NCBI GenBank assembly: GCA_032207245.1
Contig: CM063502.1
Coordinates: forward strand, 74,706,509-74,770,508
Length of the DNA: 64,000 nt
Reading direction: 5' to 3'
Source: Pardosa pseudoannulata
Lineage: Eukaryota > Arthropoda > Arachnida > Araneae > Lycosidae
Shown one piece after another: positions 34,130 to 46,835 of the stretch. The stretch's first letter is position 1, and each line of letters starts with the position of its first letter. The translations under genes and the position numbers were made by a program. Under the pieces are notes generated by a model that worked only from the letters and a program-made list of their open reading frames with translations, made no database searches and had not been told where the DNA came from.

Positions 34130-37100
34130 ATATATGTGTGTGCGGGTGATGTGTATGTGTAAACACACTTTCTGTTAATAATTTTTAAAACATTTTTCCC
34201 GTCCTATCAGTAAAGAAATATTAAAGGAATTAGGTTATTTGATTTATTTCTGATGTTCAGTATTTAATAAAATCAGAAAATAAAGATGAGTAGTAAAAAA
34301 GAACATATTCAAGGTATTTATTTTTTATATAGCCCCTACATCTTGAGTAAGTTTATAAATAAATTAAATTAATAAATATCTTTAATCAATAAAAATTTAA
34401 TTAATTCTAATCGTTGCATTGGGCTTTGAAACAGAGTTGATAAATGAGATAAAGATGCTTTAAGCTGATGAACAACAAAACTATTTACATTAGTTTTCTA
34501 AGATCTGACTCTGAAGAATACAGCTATAATGGCTATATTTCTGACTGTCCCACTTATTCAATTTTAGACCGACAGTTGATTCTTCTTCAATATATTTCAT
34601 TTTTTTAGGTTTACGTAAGTTATTGAATGAATTAAAGCAGTTACTGTAAAAAAAGTCTATGGTTATTTTAAATTAACAGTTATATTATTGAATGATATAC
34701 TTTATTTAGTATATTCATAATTGTAAAAATTAAGTATTATTAGTAGGATTTACATTTTAAGGAAATTCTTTTATAATAATTCCTTCATTGTCAAATAAAC
34801 ACTAGGATAGCGGAAATGAAGATTGTATACATAGAACATGACTATACTTTTATTTTCTGTCTAATCTACTATACTGATTTTACAGTTCTTTCGCAATAAT
34901 ATCTGAACCCCTGGTTTTATTTATTTTCAGTCTAACAATCTAGCATTTTATGATGAGTAGGATAAGTTATGTCTAAGCAATTTTTCCTCTGCATATAACA
35001 GGTGAATGAATTCTCCCAGACAAAAAAAAAATGAACCGAATCTTCTAAATTTAAAAATATCCTTACTGAAGCATCTGCTATAAATCTTACTGTAATTTAT
35101 CTACTTTTTTATATATAAGTGGAATAACGAGATGTTCACATACAAAAAAAAAAAGGACGTGCAAGAATTTTTTTATGTGCTATTAATCTTTGTAGAACTT
35201 TGCATCTGCAAAGTTCAGTTGGTAGCTAATGGTTGAAACTAAATCTAGAGAGACAATCTATCTTCAGAGTGTTAGGTTCCTTGTACCGCTGGGAAAAATA
35301 TTAGATTCGTTGATGTAATCATATAGACATATTTTGGTACTGTTAGTTATTGAAAATAACTTGTATTTTTGAAACTTACATTTCAAGAACCGAGTTGCGT
35401 AATTTTTTTAAATAGAAGTTGGCTTTTGCGAAATTAAGGAAATTAAATTTCCCAGAATTTTTGCAAGTATGATTTATTTCTTTCATTTTTTTATGAAGTA
35501 TTGGGCTCAAGATGAAAGAGACCAAAGTTGCTAAAGTTAATTTTGTTATATTTTTCAGACATCAAAGATTTTTGCATTAATTTTACAAGTTGTTCCAAAG
35601 AGTTTTATAATTTTTTTTAAAGAAAGCTCTGAGATTAATTGCAAATGTTGAATGAACATTGCATTAGCCGTAAAATATTTTCTTTTCATAATGCAATTTT
35701 TTTGTGATCATCTTAAAAATGGCTATTTGTTTTCTTTCCCTTTAAAATTTTTAATTTCTTTTTCCAAGTTTTTAAAGAAGCAACACTGACAGATTTTAAA
35801 AAAAATATCGTGAATAAGATGCAGTAAACTTTATTATATAATTTTTATTTTTTTATTCAGAATAGTTATGATTTAGTAGTAAGTGTATGCAAATTATGAA
35901 ATTGTACTAATGATACATTATAAAGTAAGATTTAATATCGGTAAATAAGTAGTTCTATATAAACCTACTCTAAAAATTTTAAATAAAATATTAAAATTGA
36001 AATTTTAAATAAGTGAAATATCATCAATTTTTTTAAATAACTCAAAGTGGTGCATTTAGCATTATAATAGTAATATAATTAATAATCTTACAATAAATAT
36101 AGAAAGTATTACATGACACATCAATAAACTTATTAAATTATAGGAATGCGATTGAAAAAAATACTGTCATAAAGTTGATACATGAAATGGAAAATTAGCT
36201 TGATTTAGTACGGATTTTAGATATTAAATATAAGTCTGAGGAAATTTTGGGAATTGAAATTTAATGAATTATTATCCTCAATAAAGAACAATAGCACAAA
36301 TGGTTATTATGAAACTTCTAGTTGTATTTTAACAATACCCATTTTCCACAGGACACATTCTATTCTTTTCACTGAAAGTGATTAATTTGGCACTGAATTA
36401 TCTTTCACTGATCAAAGGAACGAACTGAATGATGCTTTGGATAAAATGCACCTTTTCGTGCACAGTTACGTCCTGTCTATGGAATGCAGCCTTGAATCAG
36501 TCTATCTGCAATTAAGAGCAAATCCTAAGTTCTACTCTCTGTAATTAGAGTTTGAAATGCTGCCAATCCATTATGTTCATTTGGACGACAGATAAACGTT
36601 GTTGTGTGTATACACATTTGGAAACAGGTCCAAATTATCCGACACAAAAAAAGGTTAAACTTAGAAATAATCACAACAATCTGTTATGAGAAAGAACAAA
36701 CGAAAACAAACCAAACTCGTGTAAACAGGATCTCAAAAGATTTTTCATGCTGCTCAAACATTCCATTTCTAACAACATTAAATGACGAAATTAAAATGCT
36801 TTACAAATATTTAAGCAGATTCCATTTTACGATTTATTAGGATCCATTTATTTAAAAAGCTTTTGCTTTTCCTAGATAAAATTAGAAAACACTTAAATGC
36901 CCTCCATTAAAAAAATTGAATAAAGAAATGGAGATCATTACGACTTAGAAAAAACATAACATTAACGGAATAAATGTAGATTTAATTGTATTTTTATATT
37001 TTTGAATTTATTTCTTCAATAAAAGAGTTACATATATCCCAAAACTGTATTTTTAAGTTAAGAATATCCACATTTTATTATTTTAGAATTGGAAATCACA

Positions 37101-37900
37101 TTGGGGTTTATTTCCAACTTTTTATTTTTATGTTGTTATGAGCACTTTTTATCTTATTTTATTTTATTTATTATTATTTTTTTTTTTTGGTAATAGAAGA
37201 ATGAGCTAAATGTAGAGAATGGAGAAATTGATTAATCTTGTAAAATTAGAGAAACCTTTAAATAAGTTATGCTTTCTAATGTCCTATAAAAGTGTTATTT
37301 ATGATTTATAATTAAAAATTATTCTACTATCCTAATTAGCGGCTGTACATTACAATTCATTTCAGAGATCCATTCAAAATATATAACGGCGCCATTTATT
37401 TCGATGTTTATAATTAAGTCCATTACTCCAAAACACTAAATATTCCCAGCCATAAGATATTTTCCTATTTCCGTAAAAGTATTTTCGACTCAATCGCGCA
37501 AACTTTTCTGACTGGCGCATTCTTAGAATTGCCATATACATATTTAAATGGCAAACGATAGCTATGTAATTGCGTATTTTAAACTTATTCCTAGATTAAA
37601 AAATTTTAATTAAACATTTCCGTAATTTTTCATTTTGCGCAACTTAATGAAATTTTGACACATTTTAATTTAGTAAATTCTTTGTAGTTTCTTCGAACTA
37701 TCTATATTTGCAACGGTAACGTTTTCTGCCTGCATGCAGCAGGGGATGCCATCGTTTAAATGATTGATACTTTGAAAAGATTGGCGCTTAATGTGTTGCA
37801 TGATTTTTTTATATTAAGCTACAGTTGTTACCTGCAGAGCCTGATTGTCACATAGTCACCTAGGGCACATGCCTTCTTAATCTTAAGAATAATCTTTCAC
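34130..37900. other. Long AT-rich stretch, nothing recognised
   Basis: About 3.8 kb of very AT-rich DNA without repeats shared inside the window, terminal inverted repeats or conserved protein motifs. Short open frames are composition-driven. Confidence 0.5.
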
Positions 37901-37904
37901 TTAC

Positions 37905-38050
37905 TTCTGTGTGTGATGGGAAAGGCAGCGGATCTAAGTGATTTTGATAGAGGGCAAATTGTAATGGTTCGAAGGCTCGGAACAAGTATTTTGGAAACTG
38001 CACGACTCGTGGGTTGTTCGCGATTTACAGTACGTCGGCTGTACGTCGGT
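37905..38050 (+). pseudogene. Tc1-like transposase N-terminal fragment
   Basis: From the ATG at 37916 the frame reads [20 protein letters not shown], then the HTH block [20 protein letters not shown], typical of the first DNA-binding helix-turn-helix of Tc1-like transposases. The frame breaks after about 38045. Confidence 0.85.
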
Positions 38051-38174
38051 GCTGAACTTCGGGCGTAAAGGGTGTCAGTACTGGCGTAGCGGCCGTTATT
38101 TTGCTGTACGTCTATGCTGGTATGCGGTATGGACTCGATTGCTGGTCCGGGCTCTCTGGATGTCCAGCAACTCT

Positions 38175-38370
38175 TCAATCCCGACCAGGCGTGCAGGTGG
38201 GCTCATTAAAATAGGCCTTTTTGTGAAAGCTGCCATAATTTTTTAACCCCAGGCCCCAAAACTCACGGATACATCTCTCTGAGAGCTTGACCGTTACGCT
38301 TGTGCCATTCCGTGATGTATAACTCCTCTGCAGGGGGTCCCTAATACACGAAGTCAACAGCTGCACCTAA
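38175..38370 (-). pseudogene. Possible inverted Tc1-like fragment
   Basis: On the minus strand SVTVKLSERCIREFWGLGLK, followed by KKAYFNEPT, resembles the second DNA-binding block of a Tc1-like transposase ('VSERTVRR.L...G...RRP..KPLL'). If correct, it is opposite in orientation to the N-terminal piece at 37905, so the element was rearranged or two elements are juxtaposed. The similarity is weak. Confidence 0.35.
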
Positions 38371-39569
38371 ATTCTTCTTGGAAATTTCTTCCTCAGCTGT
38401 GTATGCACGTGCTGACCATCGTGGGAAAGTACCTCGGTACAATATTAAATAAGAGAACTAAAAGCATTTGTATTATCAATATCATAAATATTTTAAGTGC
38501 TTTATGTTTGAATAAAATTATTTGGGAAACTTGCATAAATTTAGGCTATAGTATCAGCTTTCAGCATTAATGTTTTCCAGTTTCTTTTTATTTCTGTTGA
38601 TGTAATATTTTAACACATTCCGAATAACTTTTAAACTTTTCAAGGTACTGAATAGTGAAAAGTAAAATTTTTGTGAAAAGTTTATATTTATTAACTCTTC
38701 TTTGCAAACTTTTATAGATAAATCTTCCTGAATATTATATGCTTTTTAAAGAAGTATTCATCATAATTATATATGAAAAGAATCATTATTATACATTCCA
38801 GTGCAAATAACTATTTTTATTTTGTTTAGTTTTCTATTGATTTTCCCCAAATATAGCATAAATGGTATATTTTTATCATTAATAATTTTTCAGGATCCAG
38901 TTATCAAGTAGAAAAATTAATCTGTAATTTTTTTTAAATTGAGGAACTCATCTGTCATGACAACTCTCTGCATTATAAATAAACGAGCGGTTGTTAAAGT
39001 CAATCTTCAAAAAATTTTCTTCACATCCCCTGTACTTTATCTTCATTTAACCATTTATAGCAAGGCGGTATGAATTTCTGGAAAAGAAATGAATTACTCT
39101 TCGGCCTTATTTATTGATCTTTTCCATTAGAAAAATATTTTTTATTTAGTTATCCTGTTAGTAAGCCCTCGGAGAAATTTTTGCTTTCCTTTTTTTATGC
39201 TGAAGTAAGCGAATCAAAATCACTTTTCGATGGCTCATCTCTGTAACATGAATTATCTGAGACAGTACTAGTAAATATGCGGACGGTGTCAATAAAATTG
39301 AGAGTAGTAGGGGAGCATTATTCCTTTACGTTAACTCAATAAACGGGATATTTTCTTTGAGTGCAGATCACTTCTAAGAACTTTTTATCCTCTAAGAACT
39401 CGAGTATTTATAAGAAGAGAAAATCCTAAAAGAAAAACTTGTCAGAATAAAAAGAAAATTGGCAGTGAGAATTTGGGCAGTTTAGATCATGAAATTTTTA
39501 TACGAGATTTATTCCTCTAATTTTTTTATAATATAAATTAATTTTGTTTGAGTAATTTTAAACTCCTGT

Positions 39570-40870
39570 CTGTAAAGTAATGCAACACCATGAAGGAATC
39601 GTCAGAATTAAAAGAAATTTAATACTTAAACGACTTGTATTAGTACAATAGCCACCACATGTAGCAAAGTGCTGGTATACGATATGGCATGGAGTCAACT
39701 ATATTTTGAATTTCTGTTTGTGGAAGAGCATTCCATGTGTAGCTTGTATGCATGCCCAAGCTTCGTCTCTTTTACCCTTAGGACGAGAATCTTTTAATAG
39801 AAGCCGAACAACGAAATCAAACACATATTCCACAGGCGACATATCCGGAGAATAAACAGGTCATGGAAGATGGTTGGTTGGTTGGTTTGGAGAGCTAGAG
39901 GCTTCTGTTTTGCTACACAAGGGCTAAAGGCCACGGAAGAAGCTGTATGTGTTATGCTGATAACAGTATTGAATAATCTTTGCAACATGTGAGCACACAG
40001 TGTCCTGTTAGACGGCAGCTACAGGAATAGTTTGAAAGAAACGAACGACTTCGGGCTCTAGCTCTTAATTGATGTACACATGTTGCTGCATCATGAAGAT
40101 TATCCCCATTTCTTAGCATCTGAGCTCGTCCACGACACGCAATTGTACCCAAGACGATAATTGTGGGTGTCCATCCAGTATGACTTTCAGTTATGCATTC
40201 CGAAAGTTTGTGTTCACTGGCATAGCACTTAACATGAATGATGCCAACACAGTGCCACAAATTAAAACAAAATTAGGGAGAAAAGAACTAATCTGTTGTT
40301 AATCTATGTTTATGAGGTCATTGCAGCCTTAGTCGTCGATGGTTGTGTGTGAGAGTATCATGTATAAAGGAGTTCTTGTACTCCAGTCCATGGTGCAGCA
40401 GACGTAGACGAATTGGCGAGGCAGTAGTGATAGACTTGCAGCAATTGATTAATGTTTTACAAACTCTCGCAATGAAGTTCTACGATTCGTCGGCGAAATG
40501 CGGGTCAGGTGTCTATCATCGCTCGTTGACGTACCATTCAGCGTCTACTCCTGGTTTTTCGATTAGTCCATTTGTCATCCATTAATCACTTCCACACATG
40601 CACCACTGTGCTGTTGTTACACTGCATCCTAGCTGTTACTGTACGGTAGAAAAATATTCCACCCGGAAGGCAGATGATTCTCCCCGTTTAAACTCCGTAA
40701 ATTGTCGCAATGTCGCCCTCTTTCTTCCACAATGTATAATTAGGTCACACCTAACGTTTACCACTAGCAGGTAACTATAGACAATTTTCAACATCTCGCT
40801 ACAGGATAACACACTATACTTAGCATTTGCTGAAATTTTCAGCTCAATATCCCGTCATACTTTGTTTAGT
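39570..40870 (-). pseudogene. Tc1-like transposase pseudogene, SINE-interrupted
   Basis: Minus-strand reading from about 40725 gives RRATLRQFTEFKRGESSAFR and then a QLGCSVTTAQ HTH block. At about 40200-40120 it gives CITESHTGWTPTIIVLGTIA, matching the Tc1 'CI..RHTG.TPGVMVWGAI' block. At about 39860-39650 it gives SPDMSPVEYVFDFVVRLLL, then EAWACIQATWNALPQTEIQN and IVDSMPYRI, the C-terminal catalytic region (DE/D dyad). A SINE tail (39868-39940) sits between these blocks. The central region with the first catalytic Asp is missing, and frameshifts are many. Outer borders are approximate. Confidence 0.85.
39868..39940 (-). repeat. SINE 3' fragment nested in a Tc1 remnant
   Basis: GGTTTGGAGAGCTAGAGGC, then TTTTGCTACACAAGGGCTAA, is the reverse complement of the SINE tail (TTAGCCCTTGTGTAGCAAAA...CTCCAAACC). 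Only the 3' third is present, as expected of 5'-truncated insertion. The flanking Tc1 coding sequence continues on both sides. Confidence 0.8.
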
Positions 40871-41027
40871 GTTCCCCGTTTTTCTCTTTTTACAAACCGG
40901 AGTTTAGTTTTAATAAGAGATCGGAATTTGATACAGCAATGAATTGCTAGAATTATATGTGTGTGCTACGAAAAAATATAATAATATTGGCGAAATTTAA
41001 TATAGATACCTATTTACTTGTATTAGA

Positions 41028-41180
41028 TCACTGCTCTTCGGTACCACAGTTCGTGTGCTCATCGCTGCTGACGTAGGTGTTCATAGCTATTCGGAATCGG
41101 CTTTGAACAATAGGTTCCGTTATTCCGCTCTCGTTCAGCAAAGCAGTAAATTGTAGCACTCCGAACTAAATCAAACCATT
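41028..41180 (+). repeat. tRNA-derived SINE, degraded copy
   Basis: CTGCTCTTCGGTACCACAG, ATTCGGAATCGGCTTTGAAC, AATAGGTTCC and CTCTCGTTCAGCAAAGCAG follow the family order. The 5' part of the tRNA head is missing. Confidence 0.8.
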
Positions 41181-41204
41181 AAATTTATTTATGTGGAATT
41201 TATT

Positions 41205-41790
41205 ATGTTGAAGGCTGAACAATAGAGTTTTGCTCATAGTCAAAATGACTCTGAGCATTAAGACAATCAGCCCACTGATTCACCAGATTGAAATACCCTA
41301 TTGGTAAACATCATCTTTCTGCTGATTGAAGAAGTCCGAAACTGCCTTCTGCCCTTCTACGGACAACAAGAACCGTCGACCTTTCAAGGACATTTTAAGG
41401 GACCGAATGCATGAAAATCGCATGGAGAGGAATTATGTCCCACTTTAGTGAGTGCAACTTGTGCATTACAACAGCTACAATATAGAGGATATGCATTATG
41501 GTGATTAAGAATGACCCCATTTTTCTCTTTCGCTTAATTCTATTTGAAATTTCTTCAGCGTTTCACAGGACTGTTTGCCAGCGATGAAAACACCCGGACC
41601 TGGAAATAAATAAGCAATGGGTCCTGATAATCAAGAAACAGGGTAAACATTATTTTTCTATCAGATGGTCAGACCCATTTAGTTGTAAAGTTGCCTTTAT
41701 GAATGTTCCGGCATTTTCTACACTCGCTTTGGACATAAACGAATGTCCCAATAATCCATGCCTCGTTGCACGTGTTTATATAACTGCATC
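41205..41790 (-). pseudogene. Mariner transposase remnant (C-terminal half)
   Basis: Minus-strand blocks in order: PKRV then KMPEHS (about 41730, the 'PESKRQSMEWRHS' region); KIMFTLFLDYQDPLLIYF (about 41670-41600); ETLKKFQIELSEREK (about 41560); HHNAYPLYCSCCNAQVAL (about 41490, with HHN replacing the usual HDN); SPCDFHAFGPLKCPLKGRRF (about 41440-41380); then EGQKAVSDFFNQQKDDVYQ and QWADCLNAQS-like sequence near 41270. It is interrupted by stops and shifts. It is the same general subfamily as the remnant at 3880-4215. No terminal repeats were identified. Confidence 0.85.
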
Positions 41791-41939
41791 AAAACCCGCC
41801 TCGATAACTTTTTGGCCTTCCCTTATTTTTAATCTATTACCTGTAATTAATCCTAGAACTTTTCTCGTTTTTACTAAATTCAATAAGATACATAAAAGAT
41901 TAATTACAAAGGACAGCTCCCTTTTCTGGTAACAATAAT

Positions 41940-43836
41940 GAGCATATTTCTGAAATTTTATGACCCATTGTAAGGTCTTTTTATTCCGTTCCTATTCATT
42001 TCAATTTAGAAAAGGTACAAAATAATAATGAACTAACACATTAATTACTAGTTCAAAAAACACTTCTTTCTCTTCCCTTTTCCAAGCATGAACATTTTAA
42101 TTTGAGAAGTAAGATTATAAATCTGAATACTCAAAATCTGAAACGTTATCAGACATACAAAAAAATAATAATAATACTTTTAATCTGGGGAGTCTAACTC
42201 CAATGTTATGATGTATTTCATATTTTCTCTAATGAAAATTTCCCATTTCTTGACTTATTTAGAGATATATATGGAAATAATTAAAAATTTCTTATTTACC
42301 TGAAGACTACCCTTTCCCCTATTTCTTCTTTCATTAGTTTTACATCCTTTATTACATAAAAAGTAATCAGTTAGTATTTAAAAGAATTGTTATATTTTTT
42401 TAATTTGTCGAAGAGTTGAAATATTAAGAGCGGTTTTATACGTTAAAAGGAGTTCTAGCAAGTCTTTAACTTTACTACGAAAACTGAATGCAATGACAAT
42501 AGTAAAATTTATTTGTACTAAATAAAAAATCTCATTAGAAAAAGAAAATAATTTGTCTTAATAAGTCACGTATTTATTTGTGGTAATCTTAGTTCTAATT
42601 TTAACTGTAATACATAGTAACATATCTGTAGTTTTACTACTTGGATTTTCTGTCTACTTCATAAATTATTCAACAAGTTTAACTCTTTCTTTTACAGGCT
42701 ACTCCAAGTAATTCGAATTTTCTCTTCTATTTATTACAGTTGTGATGCTTCTTGCACAATAAGCACATAGTCGTCTGCCTTGTGTTTGTAGGGGTTTAAT
42801 TTTCTTCTTTATACCTAAATAAGACGAGGTATTAGAGTATTATTAACTGTTTGGAATGTACAAAAAAAAAAAAATCACATTTAACAGTGTTAACAAAATT
42901 CATACATAACATTATCATCCAAATATATTAGACATTTTATACTAGAAAACCCGTCTGTAATTTAAATTTTTCTCTTGCAAGGGGTGTGACCCTATCTGTG
43001 TACTTGTGTGAAATCAAGATAACTAAAAAATGATCAAATTTCATTTAATAAACATAATTTGTTTGTAAAATATATGTCGGGTGCCCTTATATAATGTATA
43101 TAAGGTTTGATTATTGCTAATCAACGATTAAGTACAGGATATTTTCGCGGTAGTGTCTCGCAGTAACTAATTTAGGATATTAGCCAAATTAGCCCTAGCT
43201 GACAGTTAATATCACACAAAAAGGTAACATTTTTTGCATGTTAAACTAAAGACAATCATCAATTAGTAACAATAAAATTATTTTGTACTTGAGCACCGAA
43301 CGGTGTTTTAAAATTAAGGAGAGTTGTTATTTTTCTTCTGACAAATTTCACAACAATTCCACTTATAAAGAATAATATTCAAATGCATGGTTTTTCAGGA
43401 CATATAAAATTATATGAAAAGACTAGAATTATTGTGAAAAAACTTGACTCATTCAAAATCAAACTAGTAAGGATGTAAACTGACATTGAATGACTATCCA
43501 AGTTTCAAACTAAAGATAAAGTAATGAAATGAACACAAACATAGGTTTAAACAATCTTTCTAAATTAAAAAAATCTTAAATTAAAAAAAAAAAATTATTT
43601 GTGAACAAAAATGACATACGAAGAAAACGAAGATTGTTTGCTGCGGTTCATCTCGAAAGCTTTAATTAAGCTTTTATATATTTTTAAGCATACAATGTGT
43701 GAAACTAAAATTATCATGTAAGAAAAGATGAAGTCTTTGTGCCAGAATAAAGCAAGAAAAGCGAGCGTATATAAAGTAAAACCAAGATTTAAGATTTTTC
43801 TTTAATTTTGCCTTATTTGCATTGGGATTGAACTTA
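41940..43836. other. AT-rich DNA, nothing recognised
   Basis: No recognised genes or repeats. A small dyad, CCTTATATA ATG TATATAAGG, lies at 43085-43105. Confidence 0.45.
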
Positions 43837-44717
43837 CAGTGATGGAAAAAACTAAATTAAGAAACAACTAGTGTAATGAAATCTCGACAATATGGTTGTC
43901 TAGGTGATATATTCAATTTATTAAATTTTGAAACTCCCTGGTTAATGTAAGCGTGATAACAGCCATTTCAAATGTGAAATGCTGGTACATTAACAACAAG
44001 GTGTGATCGACAGAAGTTTGAATGCAAACATGCAAACATGCATTCTGTCCTACAGATGCCAGATGTTAGTTTGTGTGGAGTTCCATGCCTGTTATACGGT
44101 CAAGACAGCAACAGGTAATTTCTGGTTGTGTTTGACGTTGTTGTCTAATGATGTCCAATACGCGCAAGATTGGAAAAAGATCTGGTGACCTAACAGGTCA
44201 CGGCAACATACCGACACTATGTAGAGCATGTTGGATTACAACATCATTATGAAGCGAGCATTATTCTGATGGAAAACACTTCCGTAATTGCTGTTCAGGA
44301 ATGGCAGAAAGTTGAATTACAAACTGAGGTACAATTGCAGTCAGGGTACTTGAGATAACCTCGAGAGTGCTTCTGTTGGAATATGAAATTGCTCTCCATA
44401 CCATAACTCGAATTGTTGAAAATTCTCTTGGTGGAGACGCTAGCACCCCTGGTTTTCCACCACCAACGAAATTCGAATAGGTGTCATCTCTAAGGGCCGA
44501 TCCCACCAAAGTCGTTTAACGCTATCCGAGATTAATCTCGGTTTAAAAAGAGAATTCCGTTCCCCCATTGTTTGGCTTCAGGGTTGATCGTGGCTAATCG
44601 TAGTTAGCCGTTAAACGACTTTGGTGGGATCGGCCCTAAAACACGTATACACGCTTGCCAAATTTCATTTATTTTGCCCAATTCCTCCATGGTGTTGGGT
44701 TTTTCTTTCCATCAGTG
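43837..44717 (-). mobile_element. Tc1-like element, internally deleted, carrying a nested MITE
   Basis: Termini CAGTGATGGAAAAAACTAAA (left) and, read inward from the right, CACTGATGGAAAGAAAAACC form inverted repeats flanked by TA (43835-43836 and 44718-44719). On the minus strand, STIRVMVWRAISYSNRSTLE, then VISSTLTAI (about 44430-44330), is the middle DDE block. IEHI-like and ITGMELHTN-type C-terminal debris continues to about 44000. The N-terminal DNA-binding half is missing, and its place is taken by a 143 bp MITE. The element is dead. Confidence 0.85.
44494..44636. mobile_element. Harbinger/Tourist-like MITE (143 bp), TSD TAA
   Basis: Perfect inverted ends of 28 bp (44494-44521 and 44609-44636), starting GGGCCGATCCCACC, with a further weakly paired interior. 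It is flanked by TAA at 44491-44493 and 44637-44639. A 3 bp TWA target duplication and GGG-start termini are typical of PIF/Harbinger-derived Tourist-like MITEs. The nearly intact ends suggest it is younger than the decayed Tc1 element it sits in. No coding capacity. Confidence 0.85.
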
Positions 44718-45458
44718 TATTACTATAAATTTATAATACTTATAATATTGTGTGTAAGCTTTGTGCTAAATACAAAAAGTTCATTTTTTAGATAATATTT
44801 TCTGGCTAATAAAATTATTCTAAATGCGAACATTGTCGCTTTTACTTTTCTAAATTAATTTTCAATTTCTTGAATGTAAGTGACTTAACTTAATTTCTTA
44901 GATGGTTGCTCAGACATTAGTTGATTTTTATTTTTAGGCAAGGTGTTGAAAAAGGCATTTTTCGTTGCTATTATCTAAGCTATACCTGTTCAGCCCAAAA
45001 GATTTGGAAATGCATTTTATCTTATAGTGGGATGCCTTACATTTATATATATTTATATATATTCTATGTAAGAGATTATTTGCTCATACAAACATTCAGT
45101 TATACGAAACATTAACATATACGAATGAATATTTGATTCCCTAAGTAAATTTTTATTCAACTATGCAAAAGAAGCAAAAGTTTTTCTCAAACAGATTTGT
45201 ACTATGCATGTTAAAGTCTCCCAATAGTTTTCTTCTTTTTTCTTAGAGAATTTTTGTTTGTATTATTCTTCAAAGAGTAGAGAAAGTTTTTATTCCCTGT
45301 TTTCTCTTTCTCTTAACATTTAATATTTTATTTCAAAAATGTTCCATACAAAGTATTCGTTCTAAGTACTTATGTATGTGTTTAATACATGCAGAAACAT
45401 GCTGTCTTTAAAGCAAGCACAAAAATGTTTATTTTTTTGCTATAGGTTACTGCAAAAA

Positions 45459-45930
45459 TGTTACGTTGGCCTAGTGTTTGAGAAAGAAGAAATTAAAATT
45501 CATTCAGAAACACATGGAAAATAGGTCTTGATTAAAGAATTTTATACAATTAAATAAATGCCAAAGGAATACAACTGGAATCAACTTATCATTTGTAGAT
45601 ATCGAAGAATGCTCTCGAGTCGGCGTCGGTCCTAAACAAATGGCGAAGATTTTTCTCAAGGGTTATACCACAAGCCAGCCGTTCACCTTCTACTCTTCTG
45701 GTAACAACCTTGTCCACTCAAAAAAATCCGACTGCCTCGCGGAGAAAAAAAAAGGGGTCCACTCTAGAATGGTGGAGGATCAAAATCCCCCAAACCAACG
45801 GACACTTCTATTGGTTGGGAGAAATCCGAAGTTTCTTTCTAGTTCAAACCGGTCCTGTTCTGATATCTCTTTGACGATGACTCACGGGAAGAGGTAAAAA
45901 GAGCTGAACCAAATGTAACTTATTGTTACA
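45459..45930 (+). repeat. LTR-like repeat, copy 1 (inverted partner at 53221)
   Basis: 472 bp from TGTTACGTTGGCCTAG to TTATTGTTACA, matching the reverse complement of 53221-53704 over its length. Shared blocks include AATAAATGCC, CAACTGGAATCAACTTATCA, TTCTTTCTAGTTCAAACCGG and GTTACA at the end. TG...CA ends suggest an LTR. The only AATAAA (45553-45558) is far from the 3' end and no clear target duplication was found, so a TIR-bearing DNA element is also possible. An open frame inside (45640-45897) lacks recognisable similarity and is broken in the partner copy. Confidence 0.7.
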
Positions 45931-46199
45931 GTTACAAATATTAATATACTTTATTTTTACCTTTAAACTATTTGTTTCTTTAATAAAAAAAAGCACCGTA
46001 GGGTCTTCATAGCAGGAAACTGCTACTATTCACATATACAAAGTACTTATATGAACAAATACCTCTTCTCCCAATACACTATTACAGATTTTATCATTAT
46101 TAATCATAAATTTACTATAGAATGGTAAAAATGTACAAATAATTCATAATAATAATAAATAAATCTATCGAATAATGTAATATTTTGTATAATAAATGC

Positions 46200-46470
46200 A
46201 GTATTTTTGCTTCAATTATAAAATTCGTGAATTCGGCAGCAGGTCGTAAAGTTTTGCTAGTAGATCGCGGTTTGGAGATCTTGGGCTAACCGACAGTTAA
46301 TAATCAACTTTTCACTCTTCTACCAGCACTTTCTCCTGGATCAACCGTTTAATGGTTCTTCAACTTTTCCTCCCCGAAACAAGTGCAGTGTGGCAGCACC
46401 AACCAAACCAGTTCGCGCGGAAAAAGAAACTCGAAGAGTCTAACTGCAGCCATCGAGAAAAGAGCACGTT
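46200..46470. other. GC-richer unclassified patch
   Basis: Contains AATTCGGCAGCAGGTCGTAA, which shares the TTCGGCAGCAG block with the 5935/8535 repeat, then a patch of CCGAAACAAGTGCAGTGTGG. Identity unknown. Confidence 0.3.
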
Positions 46471-46677
46471 TTGACTTTTTTTAAAGCTTCTTAGTGGTTT
46501 TATTTATTTATTTTTTAAGGGGGTGTCAATTAATAAACACAAATTGCTCAAATGGCAAAAAAAATTTTTTTTTACATAAATTCACGAAAGATATAAATAG
46601 ATGCTGCCATTGGAAATAAATGCATGTTGTGTTTTACAGCTAAAGCTTCGTTGATATTTGTCAGTTGCTTTTTAATT

Positions 46678-46835
46678 TAATTGGTTTGGAGAGCTACGGA
46701 GAACAATTTTACTTCGCGAGAGATGCCGCCACCTACATCTTTAGGACAATTCTGAACAGCTATGAACATATAAGCCAACAGTGGGATTTGAACCAATTAG
46801 CTATGGTAATGAAGAACAGCACCAAACTCATTAGG
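46678..46835 (-). repeat. tRNA-derived SINE, minus strand
   Basis: The reverse complement holds the head (GCTAATTGGTTCAAATCCCA with box B), the body GTTCATAGCTGTTCAGAATT and the tail CTCCGTAGCTCTCCAAACC. The middle is diverged. Confidence 0.8.

Noticed and set aside
37897..38178. 93-codon minus-strand open frame
   Set aside because: Its downstream half is antisense to the clear Tc1 N-terminal HTH on the plus strand, and no independent motif is present.
41699..41932. An open frame with DINECPNNPCL, reminiscent of a calcium-binding EGF domain
   Set aside because: The opposite strand of the same bases is a clear mariner remnant with several ordered motifs. The EGF-like string is an antisense coincidence, and no further cysteines follow at EGF spacing.
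45640..45897. 85-codon open frame starting MAKIFLKGYTT
   Set aside because: It lies entirely inside the LTR-like repeat, is broken in the inverted copy at 53221-53704 and has no recognisable domain.
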